In this document: positions 38,095-49,366 of the stretch, piece by piece
Numbering within the stretch: the stretch's first letter is position 1
Layout of the letters: each line of letters opens with the position of its first letter
Assembly (NCBI GenBank): GCA_963693365.1
Contig: CAVNZM010000033.1
Span: 1-49,678, forward strand
From: Amoebidium appalachense
Taxonomy: Eukaryota; Ichthyosporea
Reading direction: 5' to 3'
DNA: 49,678 nucleotides
Notes under the pieces: model-generated
Told to the model about the DNA's origin: nothing
Database searches by the model: none
Seen by the model: the letters and a program-made list of their open reading frames with translations, nothing else
Program-made: the position numbers and the translations under genes

Positions 38095-39069
38095 TTAGTT
38101 GGCCGCGGCGGTGGCCGTGGGGAGAAGGTAAGGTGCCGTCTCCGGGACGTCGACCATTTCAGTCACCCATGGGGCCGTGGCAGTGGCTGCTTCCGTGCCG
38201 GCAACAACAGGGGCCTCAGCAAAGCGCTTGCACAGTTTGGCTTCGGCAAGGGCAGGGTGCTTCTTGGTGTCGGCACAGAACGACTTGCACTTGGCCACGG
38301 GGATTTTGCACGCCTTTGCACTGCTCGCATTGCTGCACCAATAGGAGGGCCCCTTCATGCACTCGGCGCTGACCTTAGGCTGCTTCTTGCACAGAGCAAA
38401 ATCGGCAGCATTGTTGGTCTTGTCGAAACAGAAAGGACGGCACATGCTGGGAGAAACACCGCACTCCTTAGCCTGGGCCCAGGTCTTGCAGAAGTACGAA
38501 GGGTCGTTTAGGCACTTGGACGTGCACACATCACCGCTAGCAATATTGGCATATCCCTCGTTGTTCTTTGCGGCCGTGCAGTACTTCCCGCACTCTGTGG
38601 CCCACGTGAAGTTGCAGCTCTTTGCGTTTGCCTGGGACGAACACCAGTAGCTAGGGCCCTGGGTGCACTTGTTTGAGCCCACCATGGGCTTGGTGTTCTT
38701 GCAGATTTCGCTGTCCACGAGGTCCTTGTATTCAGTGGCGGCGGCAGCACAGTACTTTGCACACTCAGCGGTGTCCTGTGTTGTGGTATGTATGGTTGGC
38801 ATGGATGGTTGGCGTGTGTGGGAAACACAAAGCAAGGCTATGGGAAAAGGTACCCCTGCATTGTTGAGTACAAATAGACACTGTTTGCTTCCAAAAAAAT
38901 GAAGGGGCTCCATGAGGTTGTGATTTAGAGGGGAAGGGGGGGGGGGGGGGGGGGGGGGGGGGACACCACACACAGTAGACAGTGCAAGGGAGAAGAGAAT
39001 ATGCCTGAAGGAATTGAAACCTGGGCTGGCTCGAAATTTCTCTCTCTTCTTCCCATCAACCCCCCCCCC

Positions 39070-39107
<38 letters not shown>

Positions 39108-40412
39108 AAAAAAAAAAGAAAAAGTCCACACCGACACATCACCTTGTTCCACCAAATATTTGCACAGTCCCTCCAACCACATCATGAACCTCTTTCCTGG
39201 AAAAGCATGAAGCTGGAAAACTTACGAAGTTGCACTTCTTTGCGTTTTCATTGGAGGCACACCAGTAGGAGGGCCCCCAGGTGCATGGGTCACCGCCCAC
39301 CATGGGAACACTGCTGTTGCCTTTGCAAACCTCGCTGTTCTTCAGAGACTCCTGTGTGCAGTATTTCTCCTTGCAGTCCGTAGCGTCACCCTGAGGGAAA
39401 GGAGGATTAGTGTGTGTACGTGTGTGTGTTGTGTGTATGGTGCTGGTGGACCATGGTGGGGTGGGGGTGGGGGTGAGGATGGTGGTGGTGGTGGTGGTGG
39501 GGGGGGGAGGTGTTGAGGGGGAGGAGGGGGAAGGAATGATGGGGTGGCGTCTGGGGTAGTAGGCTGCGGAACGGGCAGGGTCTGGGGCAGGGTGGGGGGG
39601 GGGGGGGTCCTGTTGTACACGAGACTAGCTGCAGCTGTCGGGTATGCTGTATTGGTAGGCCACATAGGCGAGAGGAACCATACTCATATATATATAAGAG
39701 AATGGGAAGGTGGGAGAAGGAGGGGGGAGGTGGGGGGGGGAGGGGCAGGTGAGGAAGTAACTGCATGTGTGTTACTATCCCTACATAATAAGACTTTGCA
39801 TGTGTGAATGCCGCCACAAGGATAGTGCAAAATCATACGAGTGTGCAGCCAAAGTTGTCCCCGGAGAAAAACTGGGGGGGAAAAAAAAACAGGAAAAAAA
39901 GTGGGGGTCAAATCCAAGGGGCTGCTTACCTTCAGACACTTGTCCACGTTAGCCTGGCTGTCGCACCAGAAGCTCGGCCCCCACGTGCACGGGTCTGCGC
40001 CGGGCAGGGTGAAGTTCTTGCAGACCTCGCTCTTCTCCAGGCTGTACATCTTGTTGCTGCAGTACTTCCAGCACTGAGAGTTGTCCCCCTGCAACACACA
40101 TCACTCGTCAGTAAGAATTCACAAAGATGGAGGACACGTGTCTAGAATACAGGGGATACACGAGGAACAAAGGCAACCAACTGCACGCACCCAAATATCT
40201 ATTCAAACACACAGGCAACATGCACAAGCTCGCTTTGCATTTTCACCCACCTCCAGGCATTCCTTCACGGCAGCCTCACTGCTGCACCAGTAGGAGGGTC
40301 CCTGGGTGCATTTTTCAGCCCCAACAACAGGGGCGGTAGCGGTTGGGGCCGCGGAATCTGCGCCAAGGGCGACTGTCGCCGCTCCGGCACACACAAGAAG
40401 CTGCGAAAACAT
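38095..40412 (-). CDS. Secreted protein with six saposin-A-like repeats (four exons)
   Basis: Exons: 40412-40251, 40088-39930, 39390-39226 and 38775-38095, joined by GT-AG introns of 162, 539 and 450 bp, all phase 0. The product is 388 aa with a signal peptide (MFSQLLVCAGAATVALGA). Six repeats of the form C-x-x-GPSYWC-x-x-x-x-x-A-x-x-C resemble the saposin A-type domain; exons 1-3 carry one each and exon 4 three. Between them lie further Cys-rich stretches (KYC, SEVCK). The protein is probably exported or vacuolar and may bind lipid or carbohydrate; this is inference. TATA lies at 40515-40522. Introns and host-type promoter show a cellular gene flanking the virus. Exon edges were read by eye from splice signals. 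Confidence 0.75.
38776..39225 (-). other. Intron 3 of the saposin-A-like gene with complementary homopolymers
   Basis: The intron holds a G27 tract (38936-38962) and a C45 tract with one T (39061-39105) on the plus strand, about 98 bp apart. In the transcript they are complementary and could pair. Confidence 0.7.
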
Positions 40413-40514
40413 GTTTGCTAACAACGAGGGGGGAAAAAACACAGTACAACAAAACAAGTGGTGTGATTTCACCGATGAAAACTGCTCAAGTGGTGTTCAC
40501 ACTTGTGTTGTGCA

Positions 40515-40573
40515 AATTTATAGTACGTGACCGGTACGCATTTGATTGGCCACACCTAAAGTTAGGAGCCAAT
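40515..40573 (-). promoter_or_regulatory. TATA and CCAAT boxes of the saposin-A-like gene
   Basis: On the minus strand TATAAATT lies about 105 bp before the ATG. Upstream are CCAAT-type sites at 40545-40549 (ATTGG on plus) and 40569-40573 (CCAAT on plus). Confidence 0.5.
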
Positions 40574-41106
40574 AGGAGAGCTTCGATGAGTTGCTGTGCA
40601 TTTTTTCGTAGACGATGGGACTTAACCGGCAGGGTACGAACTTTTAGTACACAAAGGCTCCAGAGCACGAGAATAGAACTTTCTACAGCTTTGGTTTCTG
40701 GAGCAATTATTGGGGGGTAAAAATTTATATATGTCATTAAATGACTAATAAGAAGGAAAATTAGTGAAATATTTCAAATATTGGCGCTAAATGCTACAGA
40801 ACGTCCTACCCCACCACCATGCGGTTCGATCGATGGAACTTGAGTGGAACAAACTTCGAGCCCTGGTTCCAGCAATAAATGTACGCCAATCAGAGTGGCC
40901 CATCTGAGGCGAAGTCATTCCTCGCAAGATCACTGAAACGACAACGTTCTGTGATTTCTATGACTAAGTTATGGTCTCTGGTTGAACCTCATAGATAAAT
41001 AATTATACATTGCAGTGAAAGATAGTCATTGCATGTACCGTTTTCGCTTTACAAATTTGGATATTTTTTCCACCATCCTGCACAGTTGGCAGCCGCTGCC
41101 ACAGTG

Positions 41107-41192
41107 AGGCGCTTTCCTGGAATTTACACTGCTCTGTCATTCTTTTGTACCCAACCAGGTGACTGCGCAGTGTAAATTCCAGGAAAGCGCCT
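41107..41192. repeat. Perfect 25-bp inverted repeat with 36-bp loop
   Basis: Arms 41107-41131 (starts AGGCGCTTTCC) and 41168-41192 (ends GGAAAGCGCCT) are exact reverse complements. The whole could form a hairpin or be a tiny MITE-like insertion. Confidence 0.9.
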
Positions 41193-41399
41193 AGGCCTTA
41201 AGAAAAAAATACATACAAACAATACAAACAGTATACAAAGACAAGCAGATAACCACGCGTACATGTTTTGCGTGTATGATAGTGTGTGAAAGGAAAAAGG
41301 AGAGGAGAGAGGGGAGCTTCAATCCCCGCCGAAGACAACGTTTAAATAACAAGACCCGGGTCCTTTAGCTTCTGCCCAGATCTGAGATGCTGAAGTGGA

Positions 41400-41560
41400 G
41401 TCACTGACAGGGATGCATCGGGTCGGTCGGCCCGACCTGGGACCGGCCGGTCACCGGATCGGTCAGTCGACCAAGCCCATTTTGGCCGATACCCGGGGGT
41501 TAAAAATACCCGGTCGGGTCGGCCTGTGACCGACCCGGCCCGGGGTCAAAACCCGGCAGA
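41400..41560. repeat. GACCGACCCGG-rich dispersed repeat, copy
   Basis: Dense GGTCGG, CGACCC and CCGGCC words. Similar blocks lie at about 33300-33450 and 42380-42535. Two of these (33.3 and 42.4 kb) end with GACCGGCCCGTG followed by AT-richer DNA. Confidence 0.6.
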
Positions 41561-41569
41561 GTCATCTGG

Positions 41570-41607
<38 letters not shown>

Positions 41608-41649
41608 GTGGGGTAATATAGTTCAAATGATAGAGTTGTGCATAAATTT

Positions 41650-41827
41650 CCTTGTGTTTCCTGCACAAGAAAAACACACACGCACACACACACACACACG
41701 CACATACACACACTCTCTCTCTCCGAAAAGTTTCCCTCTCTCAGACCCTCTCTAGATCTCCCTTATTAGATAAACGTCTCCCTAGGCTCTCTCCCAGGGC
41801 CTCTAGATCTGTTCTCTCGGTCAAGGC

Positions 41828-41867
<40 letters not shown>

Positions 41868-41883
41868 CCCCCCCCCCCCCCCG

Positions 41884-41921
<38 letters not shown>

Positions 41922-41955
41922 TCGCTTCTCTCTCTCTCTCCCCCCCCCCCCCCCT

Positions 41956-42036
<81 letters not shown>

Positions 42037-42345
42037 CTAAGACACACACTGACTGGCACATCATCGTGACCATGGCACACACACACAAACACAGTCACAC
42101 CATCACATACACGCACACACACATTAAAACATACACACGCACACACACGCACACGCACTGCACACACACACATGCATGTGTGTACAGTGTGTCACGCACA
42201 CATAGACACATGTAATTGGAAGGTACACATACACATAAACATACTGACACACACACACACCGTGGCACACACACAAAAACACACACACACGCACACCAAT
42301 ACACACACACACACACAAGCGCGCGCACAGGCACACACTGAGTGA
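41650..42345. repeat. Microsatellite block: poly-C, (CT)n and (CA)n
   Basis: A C-rich tract at 41828-41882, (CT)n from 41885 to 42033 and CA-rich arrays from about 42070 to 42340. Open frames here are repeat artefacts. Confidence 0.9.
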
Positions 42346-42379
42346 CACAGTGAAACATACAGCTCTCTGCCGAGAACTT

Positions 42380-42535
42380 CCGAGGTTTTATGCCGGTCGG
42401 CCCGATGACCGACCCGGTTCGGAACTTGCGCGACCCGGGGACCGAACGACCGAGTTTGAGTTTTTGTGACCGACCATACCCGACCCGACAACATTGAAAC
42501 CCGACCGGGACCGGCCCGTGAAACTTTTGGTGCAG
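42380..42535. repeat. GACCGACCCGG-rich dispersed repeat, copy
   Basis: Same word content as the blocks near 33.3 and 41.4 kb, with GACCGGCCCGTGAAACTTTT at its end, similar to GACCGGCCCGTGG near 33430. No coding potential. Confidence 0.6.
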
Positions 42536-43160
42536 TGAGCATACATACTCGTCGGGTGTCGACGTCGGGCAGGCGCTTGTGTGGGTACATGTGGCCTTGT
42601 GCAAACGTGGCAGCGTGGCACCGGCGTGAGCGCCCGTGCACCGTTTCTGAGCAAGGCATGTAGTGGATAGATCGCGATACAGTAGATGTGTATAATAAAG
42701 ACAGTCGTAGCCTATCTGGCCAATACAGTACCGTAAGAGTCTGGCCAGGAGGCAGCCTAACTGAGCTTGAGTCGACGTCGAACGAAGATCATTGCTGAGC
42801 CAAACACCAAACGTTGATCATGATGCGCACTGGGTCTCATATGCATGAGAACATAGGGCACGTTGTAGGTGTGACGACATTGTAACGACAAAAAGCATTG
42901 GCGGGCATGCACGTGATCCGGAGTAGCATTGGCAACTGATGATGGCGACAGCTATCGATATCATCAGTGCAGTACCGTTGACCGTTGGAAACCGTCACAC
43001 GGTGCGTGTGCGTGTGATCACGGCGTGCACATGTGCCATGAGTGTACGTACACGCGCTGTGTGCAGGCCAATAAAAATGTCTGCATGTGCATGTGATGAT
43101 GTGCGTGTATATGTAATAAGTGTGACTGCGAGTACATGCCGCGTGTCTGCCACATTTAAG
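42536..43160. other. Unannotated host DNA
   Basis: No gene, RNA or transposon signature recognised between the dispersed repeat and the TG arrays. Confidence 0.5.
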
Positions 43161-43212
43161 CTGTACATGTACATGTGTGTGTGTGTGTGTGTATGTGTGT
43201 GTGTGTGTGTAC

Positions 43213-43306
<94 letters not shown>

Positions 43307-43307
43307 A

Positions 43308-43343
<36 letters not shown>

Positions 43344-43520
43344 ACACCTTGTACATTTTGTTTTGTTGAATTTAAACGAATGCAATGTTATTTGTGCACA
43401 TTGATTATTGAATGGATGCATACCGTAGTGACGTCCGATATATGGGTACTGCGGGAGACGGTTTGTGTGTGTACATCATGTTCGTGTGACTCAGTCTGTG
43501 TGTGTGTGTGTGTGTGTGAC

Positions 43521-43556
<36 letters not shown>

Positions 43557-43643
43557 TGTGTGTATGTGTGACACTGCGTGTGTGTGTATGCGTGACACTG
43601 TGTGTGTGTGTGTGTGTATGTGTACAGTATGTGTGTGCATGTT

Positions 43644-43719
<76 letters not shown>

Positions 43720-43735
43720 CGCGCGTGCGTGCGTG
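43161..43735. repeat. (TG)n microsatellites
   Basis: Two long TG arrays (about 43163-43341 and 43490-43735) with a short unique spacer. The second ends in GCGCGC. Confidence 0.95.
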
Positions 43736-44225
43736 TCTGACAAACATCTTCTTCCTGATGCCAATTGGTGGAAACCCTTAGCGGCACATATCGATATTCT
43801 GTCCCCCTCCTCTCCCCATTCTTCCCCTTTCCGGCCAAATGTGGACGCCAACGTGCATGTGGGCACAACCCCCTCCCCCCTCCCCCCCACCAAATGGATG
43901 CAGTGTTCTGGGTTGAACTTGCATTTTACGCGTTACTGGTGTTCCATCCTCTTACGTAATCACATGAAATTTCCCTACCTCTTACTGATATTATCCTGTC
44001 CTCCACCTTGATCCCCCCCTCCACCACCCGGCACCCCCTCCTCTGCTCCTTCCCTCCCTCCCCGAACACCGTACACACGGGTTGAGAATAAAAATAAATT
44101 ATAAAAAAAGCAACCACCCACCCACCTGGGTAACAGTTTTGAAGAATCTCCTGAAGGGTGGGTGTCACTGAGCTTCCCCCCCTCAAATCCCCCATATATT
44201 ATGTAAGAGTCACGGTGGTTAACAC
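43736..44225. other. Unannotated DNA before the degraded Copia
   Basis: No gene recognised. It is rich in C runs of 6-8 bases but has no long open frame outside repeats. Confidence 0.5.
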
Positions 44226-44409
44226 TGTTAGAAAGCCACAGCTAGTGAGTTACTGTGATATGGTTGATTGAGGTGGGGGAGGAGCGTGTTTGATTTTTCT
44301 TTCGTTCTTCCTTCCTTCCGAGTCCTTTCTTTCTTTCTTTCCTTCTTCCCCCCCCCCCCCCCCCCCCCCCCTCTTTTTCTTTTGTTTGTTTACGGTTTTT
44401 GGACGGGAT

Positions 44410-44463
<54 letters not shown>

Positions 44464-45170
44464 GTCATCTTCACTTGATTCTCAGCAAGACTTAGAAGTT
44501 GAGTTTTGTATTTATTTATTAGTTGTTGTAGTTTGTTTCCTTTTCCTTTCTTCATTTCTTTCTTTCCTTTCTGTTTCCGTGTACACGACATCTTAGATCT
44601 GTGTACGTATCGACATACTTAGCTCGCGCACACGTATTGTCGTTTGTGTCAAAATCTATATATGTCATCCAATCATATCTCGTTTGTATTTTCCCAAATA
44701 TAGTAACTTACATTCCTTTCTCATTCCTTTCTCACGACGTAGCATTGTGCTATGTTCTTCAACTATTAGGAATAATTATATTTAGACGTGTTATGATAAG
44801 AACATGTATAAATGTATGTTATGAATTAATAGTTACATAAGTGGTTTCATTTTGTTAAATGTTTCCGTGCTTTTATTAGAAGTTTCTTTCATTAGAGGAT
44901 TGAGTTTTATATTCTATGTGTCGACAGACATTTTAATCGATATATTTTACACTCATAGTTTTCGTTCTTTTGATTGGTTTATCGTTTCACATTCCCAAGT
45001 ATAAAAGGGACTTCATCTTGGAATAAATCTCAAGCAGTCGTATTCATTTCCTATGGTTCCAGAAATCGTTCCTCCTCTCCGGTTGTGTTTTTCCCGTGTG
45101 TCTCTGTGTTGTGTATATCATAACACCCATCTGTGCTCTCTGCTTCTCCGTTTACCCACACAAAATAACA
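44226..45170 (+). repeat. Candidate 5' LTR of degraded Copia copy 3
   Basis: TGTTA at 44226 and TAACA at 45166-45170 are matching LTR ends about 945 bp apart, close to the 925-bp LTRs of copies 1 and 2. A pyrimidine-rich stretch lies at a similar offset. It contains C24 (44348-44371) and G53 (44410-44462) tracts. The left edge is uncertain because the 3' LTR is missing. Confidence 0.45.
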
Positions 45171-45183
45171 GGTTTACGGCCCC
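45171..45183 (+). promoter_or_regulatory. Primer binding site of Copia copy 3
   Basis: GGTTTACGGCCCC follows the LTR-like end AAATAACA and parallels GGTTATGCAGCCC in copies 1 and 2. The initiator-tRNA match is weaker. Confidence 0.4.
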
Positions 45184-45245
45184 TTTGCACGCTAACACAC
45201 AATCTCGTTACAACCGCGAAATCTCTCAGTCTTACTGCTTCAATC

Positions 45246-48200
45246 ATGACTGACAAACCGTCGTATATCAACCTTCCAATATGGAATCCGTCCGAGAAAC
45301 GAGACGAGAAACGTCTTAATTATTTCGAGTGGGAGCCACTCATTCACCGGTTCATTAGAACAACCATTGCCGAGAAATTCGTTGACGCTATCAAGAGGCC
45401 ACAGTGGGTTGACGGCGCTGAAGCCAACCAGTGGCTAGGCTACGCCACCAAGGACTCTGACATATACTAATCCGTCTCAGCAGATCAGCCTAAGTCTACG
45501 ATCGAGATCGGGGGGGGGGGGGGGGGGGTGGCCCGGGTCCACAGATCATCAAGATCAAGTCCGAGGCCTCAAGATAGTTGTACAGCTGCGTGCATCTTGC
45601 CTCTGCCGGCGCAGGGCATTGGACCACGTCAGCCGGGGCAGCCGTCCAATAGAATTCTAATTAGTGTGTAGGATAGATCGTAGGAGGACTTAGGAATGTG
45701 ATTGTTCGGGCAGAAGCCCTTTTGTAAGTATTGGCAAGGTTTGATAGTGTATGTTGCCAAACGTATTTATATATTTCGATGTAGAGGAAAGGGGGGAGGG
45801 AGGGGGGGGGGAGGATAGTATGAAAGGTAGATTTAGACTCTGCGGTGCCACTAGGGGGAGGGTGAGGGGTGAGACATGGATAAATATATTAGTTGAGTAG
45901 ATCGACTTAGCTCGTGCAGGCGCACGATAAAAGTAGATCGGAATGTTTGGAATGTGGCATCGTAGGGGGGCCAGGTGATGATGATCTTTGAGGGCACGGC
46001 CTTGATGGCCTCAGTTGTAACTTAGTCTCATTCCGTACGGATCTAAGTTTTGCCCGTCGGAGGCTCCTGGTCTGAATAAACTTTACCGTTTTTCCGTACA
46101 CGTTCGTTCCTTTTCGTGTGTGTACACTTAGCAGAGTGCCGCGTCTCTAGTACATATACATTAGGATACGACAGACTCCTACAAGAAAGCTTCCGACGTC
46201 CTCGACCAGATCCTCAACCAGTCCGTCCATCCGACCGAGCTCTACCGTGACGACTCCGGCCGGATGCAAGACAGTGTCCACGGTGGTGAAGTCTTCCACA
46301 ACCTACGTATGGCGTATGTAGCAGAGAAGGAGGCCCGAGTCACCCAAATTCAAGTCACCTTCGAGGAGCTTGAACTACGAGACTACCCCAACGTCACAGC
46401 ATACCTCACCCGTCTCCAACGTCTGGCTACGACACTTGCCTGCCTCGACGAGCCCGTCCAGCACAAGGATGTCGTACGTAAGTTCTTCCTTCACCTCCGG
46501 AAGAACACGGCCTTGGTCTGCTCCGACATTGAACGTCTGTGCTCCGACTACTGGATGAACAACAAGGCCTACCCGTCCTTCAACCAGCTCATCAGTGACA
46601 TCCGAGGAGCTGAAATCCGTGCCGGCCTTATCGACGCAGGCACTGGTGCAACCGTCAACAACCGTCCCCTCCGTGCACTCCAGAGCAGAGTGCTTCCCCC
46701 CGGTGACCTCCGTAACCGTATTCCTCGACGTGAACATACACCTCACCGTTCCCCGTCCCGTTCCCGTGATCCTCGTCTTTCCTCCAAGTCACCCGGCCCC
46801 CGTTCAACTTCCCCTTACCACCGTGGTAACAGGGACAACCGTAACCGACAGCACAACACCAAGCAGGTTGAGTGTTCCTACTGTCATGAGCCTCACCACA
46901 TCACAGCATGCCCGGAGCCTGGCTGTACAGTTGCTCGTTGTGCCAAGCAGGAGAAAGGCAACAAGAGTGTGAAATTTGCACTCATCTCCTCCACCGGCAC
47001 ACCCGACAGTGACGACCCCATTTGGGACAGTGCTTGTAATGCACACATCTGCCCCATCAAGGAGTATTTCTCCTCTCTTACCCCGTGTCCTCCCACCCCC
47101 ATTCACGGCCTCGGCACCGTCAATGCCAAACAACGTGGCATCATCAACATGACACTGCACTACAACGGCAAACCAACACAGTGCAGCATCAATGCTTACT
47201 ACGTACCCGAGTCACCGTCTTTCCTCGTGTCTACCTCCATGGCCTCAGCTGCCGGCCTCCTGGGTCATTGTGACGATACAGACAACCACCCGTCGTTCCT
47301 CTACAGCCGTAATGGTGACATCATCTCAGATCTCACCCCCCTCGACGGTCTCTACTACATCACTGACTATGTGATTGAGACTCACACCCGGGAGTCCAAG
47401 CCTACACAGCAAGGACTCAACCAACCGCCGACCTCACCCTTTGGCACAACCGTCTCGGCCACCGTGCCCTCTCCACCGTCACCAGGATGGCCAAGGATGA
47501 GCTTGTCATCGGCATGCCCCCCTCCCTCAAGTCACCCGACAACAGTGACTGCTTCGGCTGCATGTCTGGCAAGACCACCAAGGCCCCCTTTCCCGGCACC
47601 CGTTCCAAGTTCACCATTCCCGGTGCTAAGTGGCACCTGGACTTCTTCGAAGCTCCCTGTGCTTCCTACGGAGGCTACAAGGTTGCTCTGGTGTGTGTTT
47701 GTGATGCCACCAGTTACACCACCGTGTTCCCCCTCTACAACCGTGGTGAAACCCTCAGCTACATTCAGTCTCTCGTTGAAACCATCGAACGTCAGACACC
47801 TGAGATCGTCACCCATCTCCGGTTTGACTCCGGCTCTGAGTTCACCTCCAAGGACACCGAGGCCTACTGCAAGCAGAAAGGCATCATCATGGAGTTTGCC
47901 CCCGTCGACACACCACAACACAACGGTGTTGTTGAACGGAAGATGAGAGACCTGCAAGAGACAGTCCGTTGCTTCCTCCATGCCGACAAGGACCAACCTC
48001 TCTCTCCCAAGTTGTGCTTTGCAACGGTCCCAACGGTGATGCCGTCATAGCTGCCCTCACCTCCGAGTACCAAGCCTTCATCACCAAGGATGTCTTCACC
48101 ATTGTTGATCCCCCCCCTAATGCCAACATCATCAAGTTCAAGTGGATTGTGACTGAGAAAGTCCTCAACTCAGCCGGTGACACCAAGATCAAAGCTCGTG

Positions 48201-49366
48201 GTGTTGCAAAGGGCTTCACTCAAGTCTACGGTGTTGACTACGGTGACACCTCTTCCCCCGTGGTGATGTCCTCCTCCGTCCGTGCCCTCCTTGCCATCGG
48301 TGTGGACGGCAACCACGAGATTCATCAACTCGACGTCTCAACTGCCTTCCTCAACAGTCCTCTTCAAGAAGACATCTAAATTGAGCCACCACCTGGCTTC
48401 ATCACCCCCGGCAACGAGCACAAGGTCTGGAAACTTAAGAAGGCACTCTACGGCCTCAAGCAAGCATCACTCGCCTGGTATGAGTACTTCGACAAGGTCC
48501 TCCTTGCTCACGGTCTTGAACGTCTCCGTTCAGATCCATGTGTCTACATCAAGACCTTCCCCAACGGTGACATCATCCTCACTGGCAACTATGTGGACGA
48601 CGTCATCATCATCTGCACGGCCAACTCTTCCCACACCAAGGATCTAGTAGACCACATCATGAAGTCAGCTCTCTGCAAGGTTGACCTCCCCGACATCTTC
48701 CTTGGCACCCAGCTCATCCACACCCCCGGTCACCTCAAGCTGCTTCAACAATCCTACATCAACGACATCGTCAGAGACTTCAACCTCAACGATGCTCACC
48801 CCAAGGCTACTCCCATCCCCGTCGGCACCGTCATCACCATCAACGAGAACGACTCACCACCCATCAAGGTTCCCTACCGTGAACTACTCGGCCGTCTTTT
48901 GTGGGTTGCTCGTTGTTCCCGGCCCGACATCTCCTTTGCCATCGGCTACCTCGGTAGATTCAGTGCCAACCCCACCAAACTTGCATGGGAATGTCTACTC
49001 CGTGTCGTTCGGTACCTCATCGGCACTTCCAACCTCGGCCTTCACTACGACAAGTCTGCTTCCGATGACAACACCCCCTTGCTGGAGTGTTATTCTGATG
49101 CTGACTTTGCCAACTGCCCCAACACCCGTCGTTCAACCACCGGATACGTCATCTTCTTCAAGGGCATACCCATCACATGGTATTCGAAGCTGCAGTCCAT
49201 CACGGCAACATCCACCACCGAGGCTGAGCTTCTAGCCATCAATGCTGCTGTTCAAAACGTCATCTGGCACCGTGATCTCCTCCGTGAACTCGGCTACCCG
49301 ATGACCGACCCCACCCCCGTCTACTGTGACAACCAGTCCACCATTCACTGCAAACCCCTGCATTAG
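45246..49366 (+). pseudogene. gag-pol: Degraded Copia gag-pol, copy 3
   Basis: It is related to copies 1 and 2 but clearly diverged. Gag starts at ATG 45246 and is interrupted at 45457 by a solo-LTR-like insertion, resuming at 46179. The zinc knuckle (CSYCHEPHHITACPEPGC), protease (WDSACN, where Gly of DSG is Ala) and integrase (WHNRLGH, FDSGSEF, VERKM) can be followed. Lesions: a frameshift near 47420, a deletion joining integrase LSPKL to RT near 48016 (about 0.75 kb relative to copy 1), TAA at 48377-48379, and loss of the end of RNase H and 3' LTR after about 49345. RT YVDD is present near 48592. It is a dead element. Confidence 0.9.
45458..46173 (+). mobile_element. Solo-LTR-like insertion in Copia copy 3 gag
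   Basis: A 716-bp segment begins TGACATATAC and ends GATACGACA, flanked by GACTC at 45453-45457 and 46174-46178. Removing it and one duplication restores the gag reading frame. TG...CA ends, a 5-bp duplication, an ATTTATATAT stretch and AATAAA (46075-46080) fit a solo LTR of another Copia family. It has no coding region. Strand is not certain. Confidence 0.75.

Larger units (their letters stand above)
40574..41640. other. Non-coding host DNA
   Basis: No gene seen. It contains the perfect inverted repeat at 41107-41192, a GACCGACCCGG-rich repeat (about 41400-41560) and a G36 tract at 41571-41606. Confidence 0.6.

Noticed and set aside
41652-43893. Long frames in the microsatellite block
   Set aside because: They consist of CA, CT, TG and poly-C translations without unique sequence.
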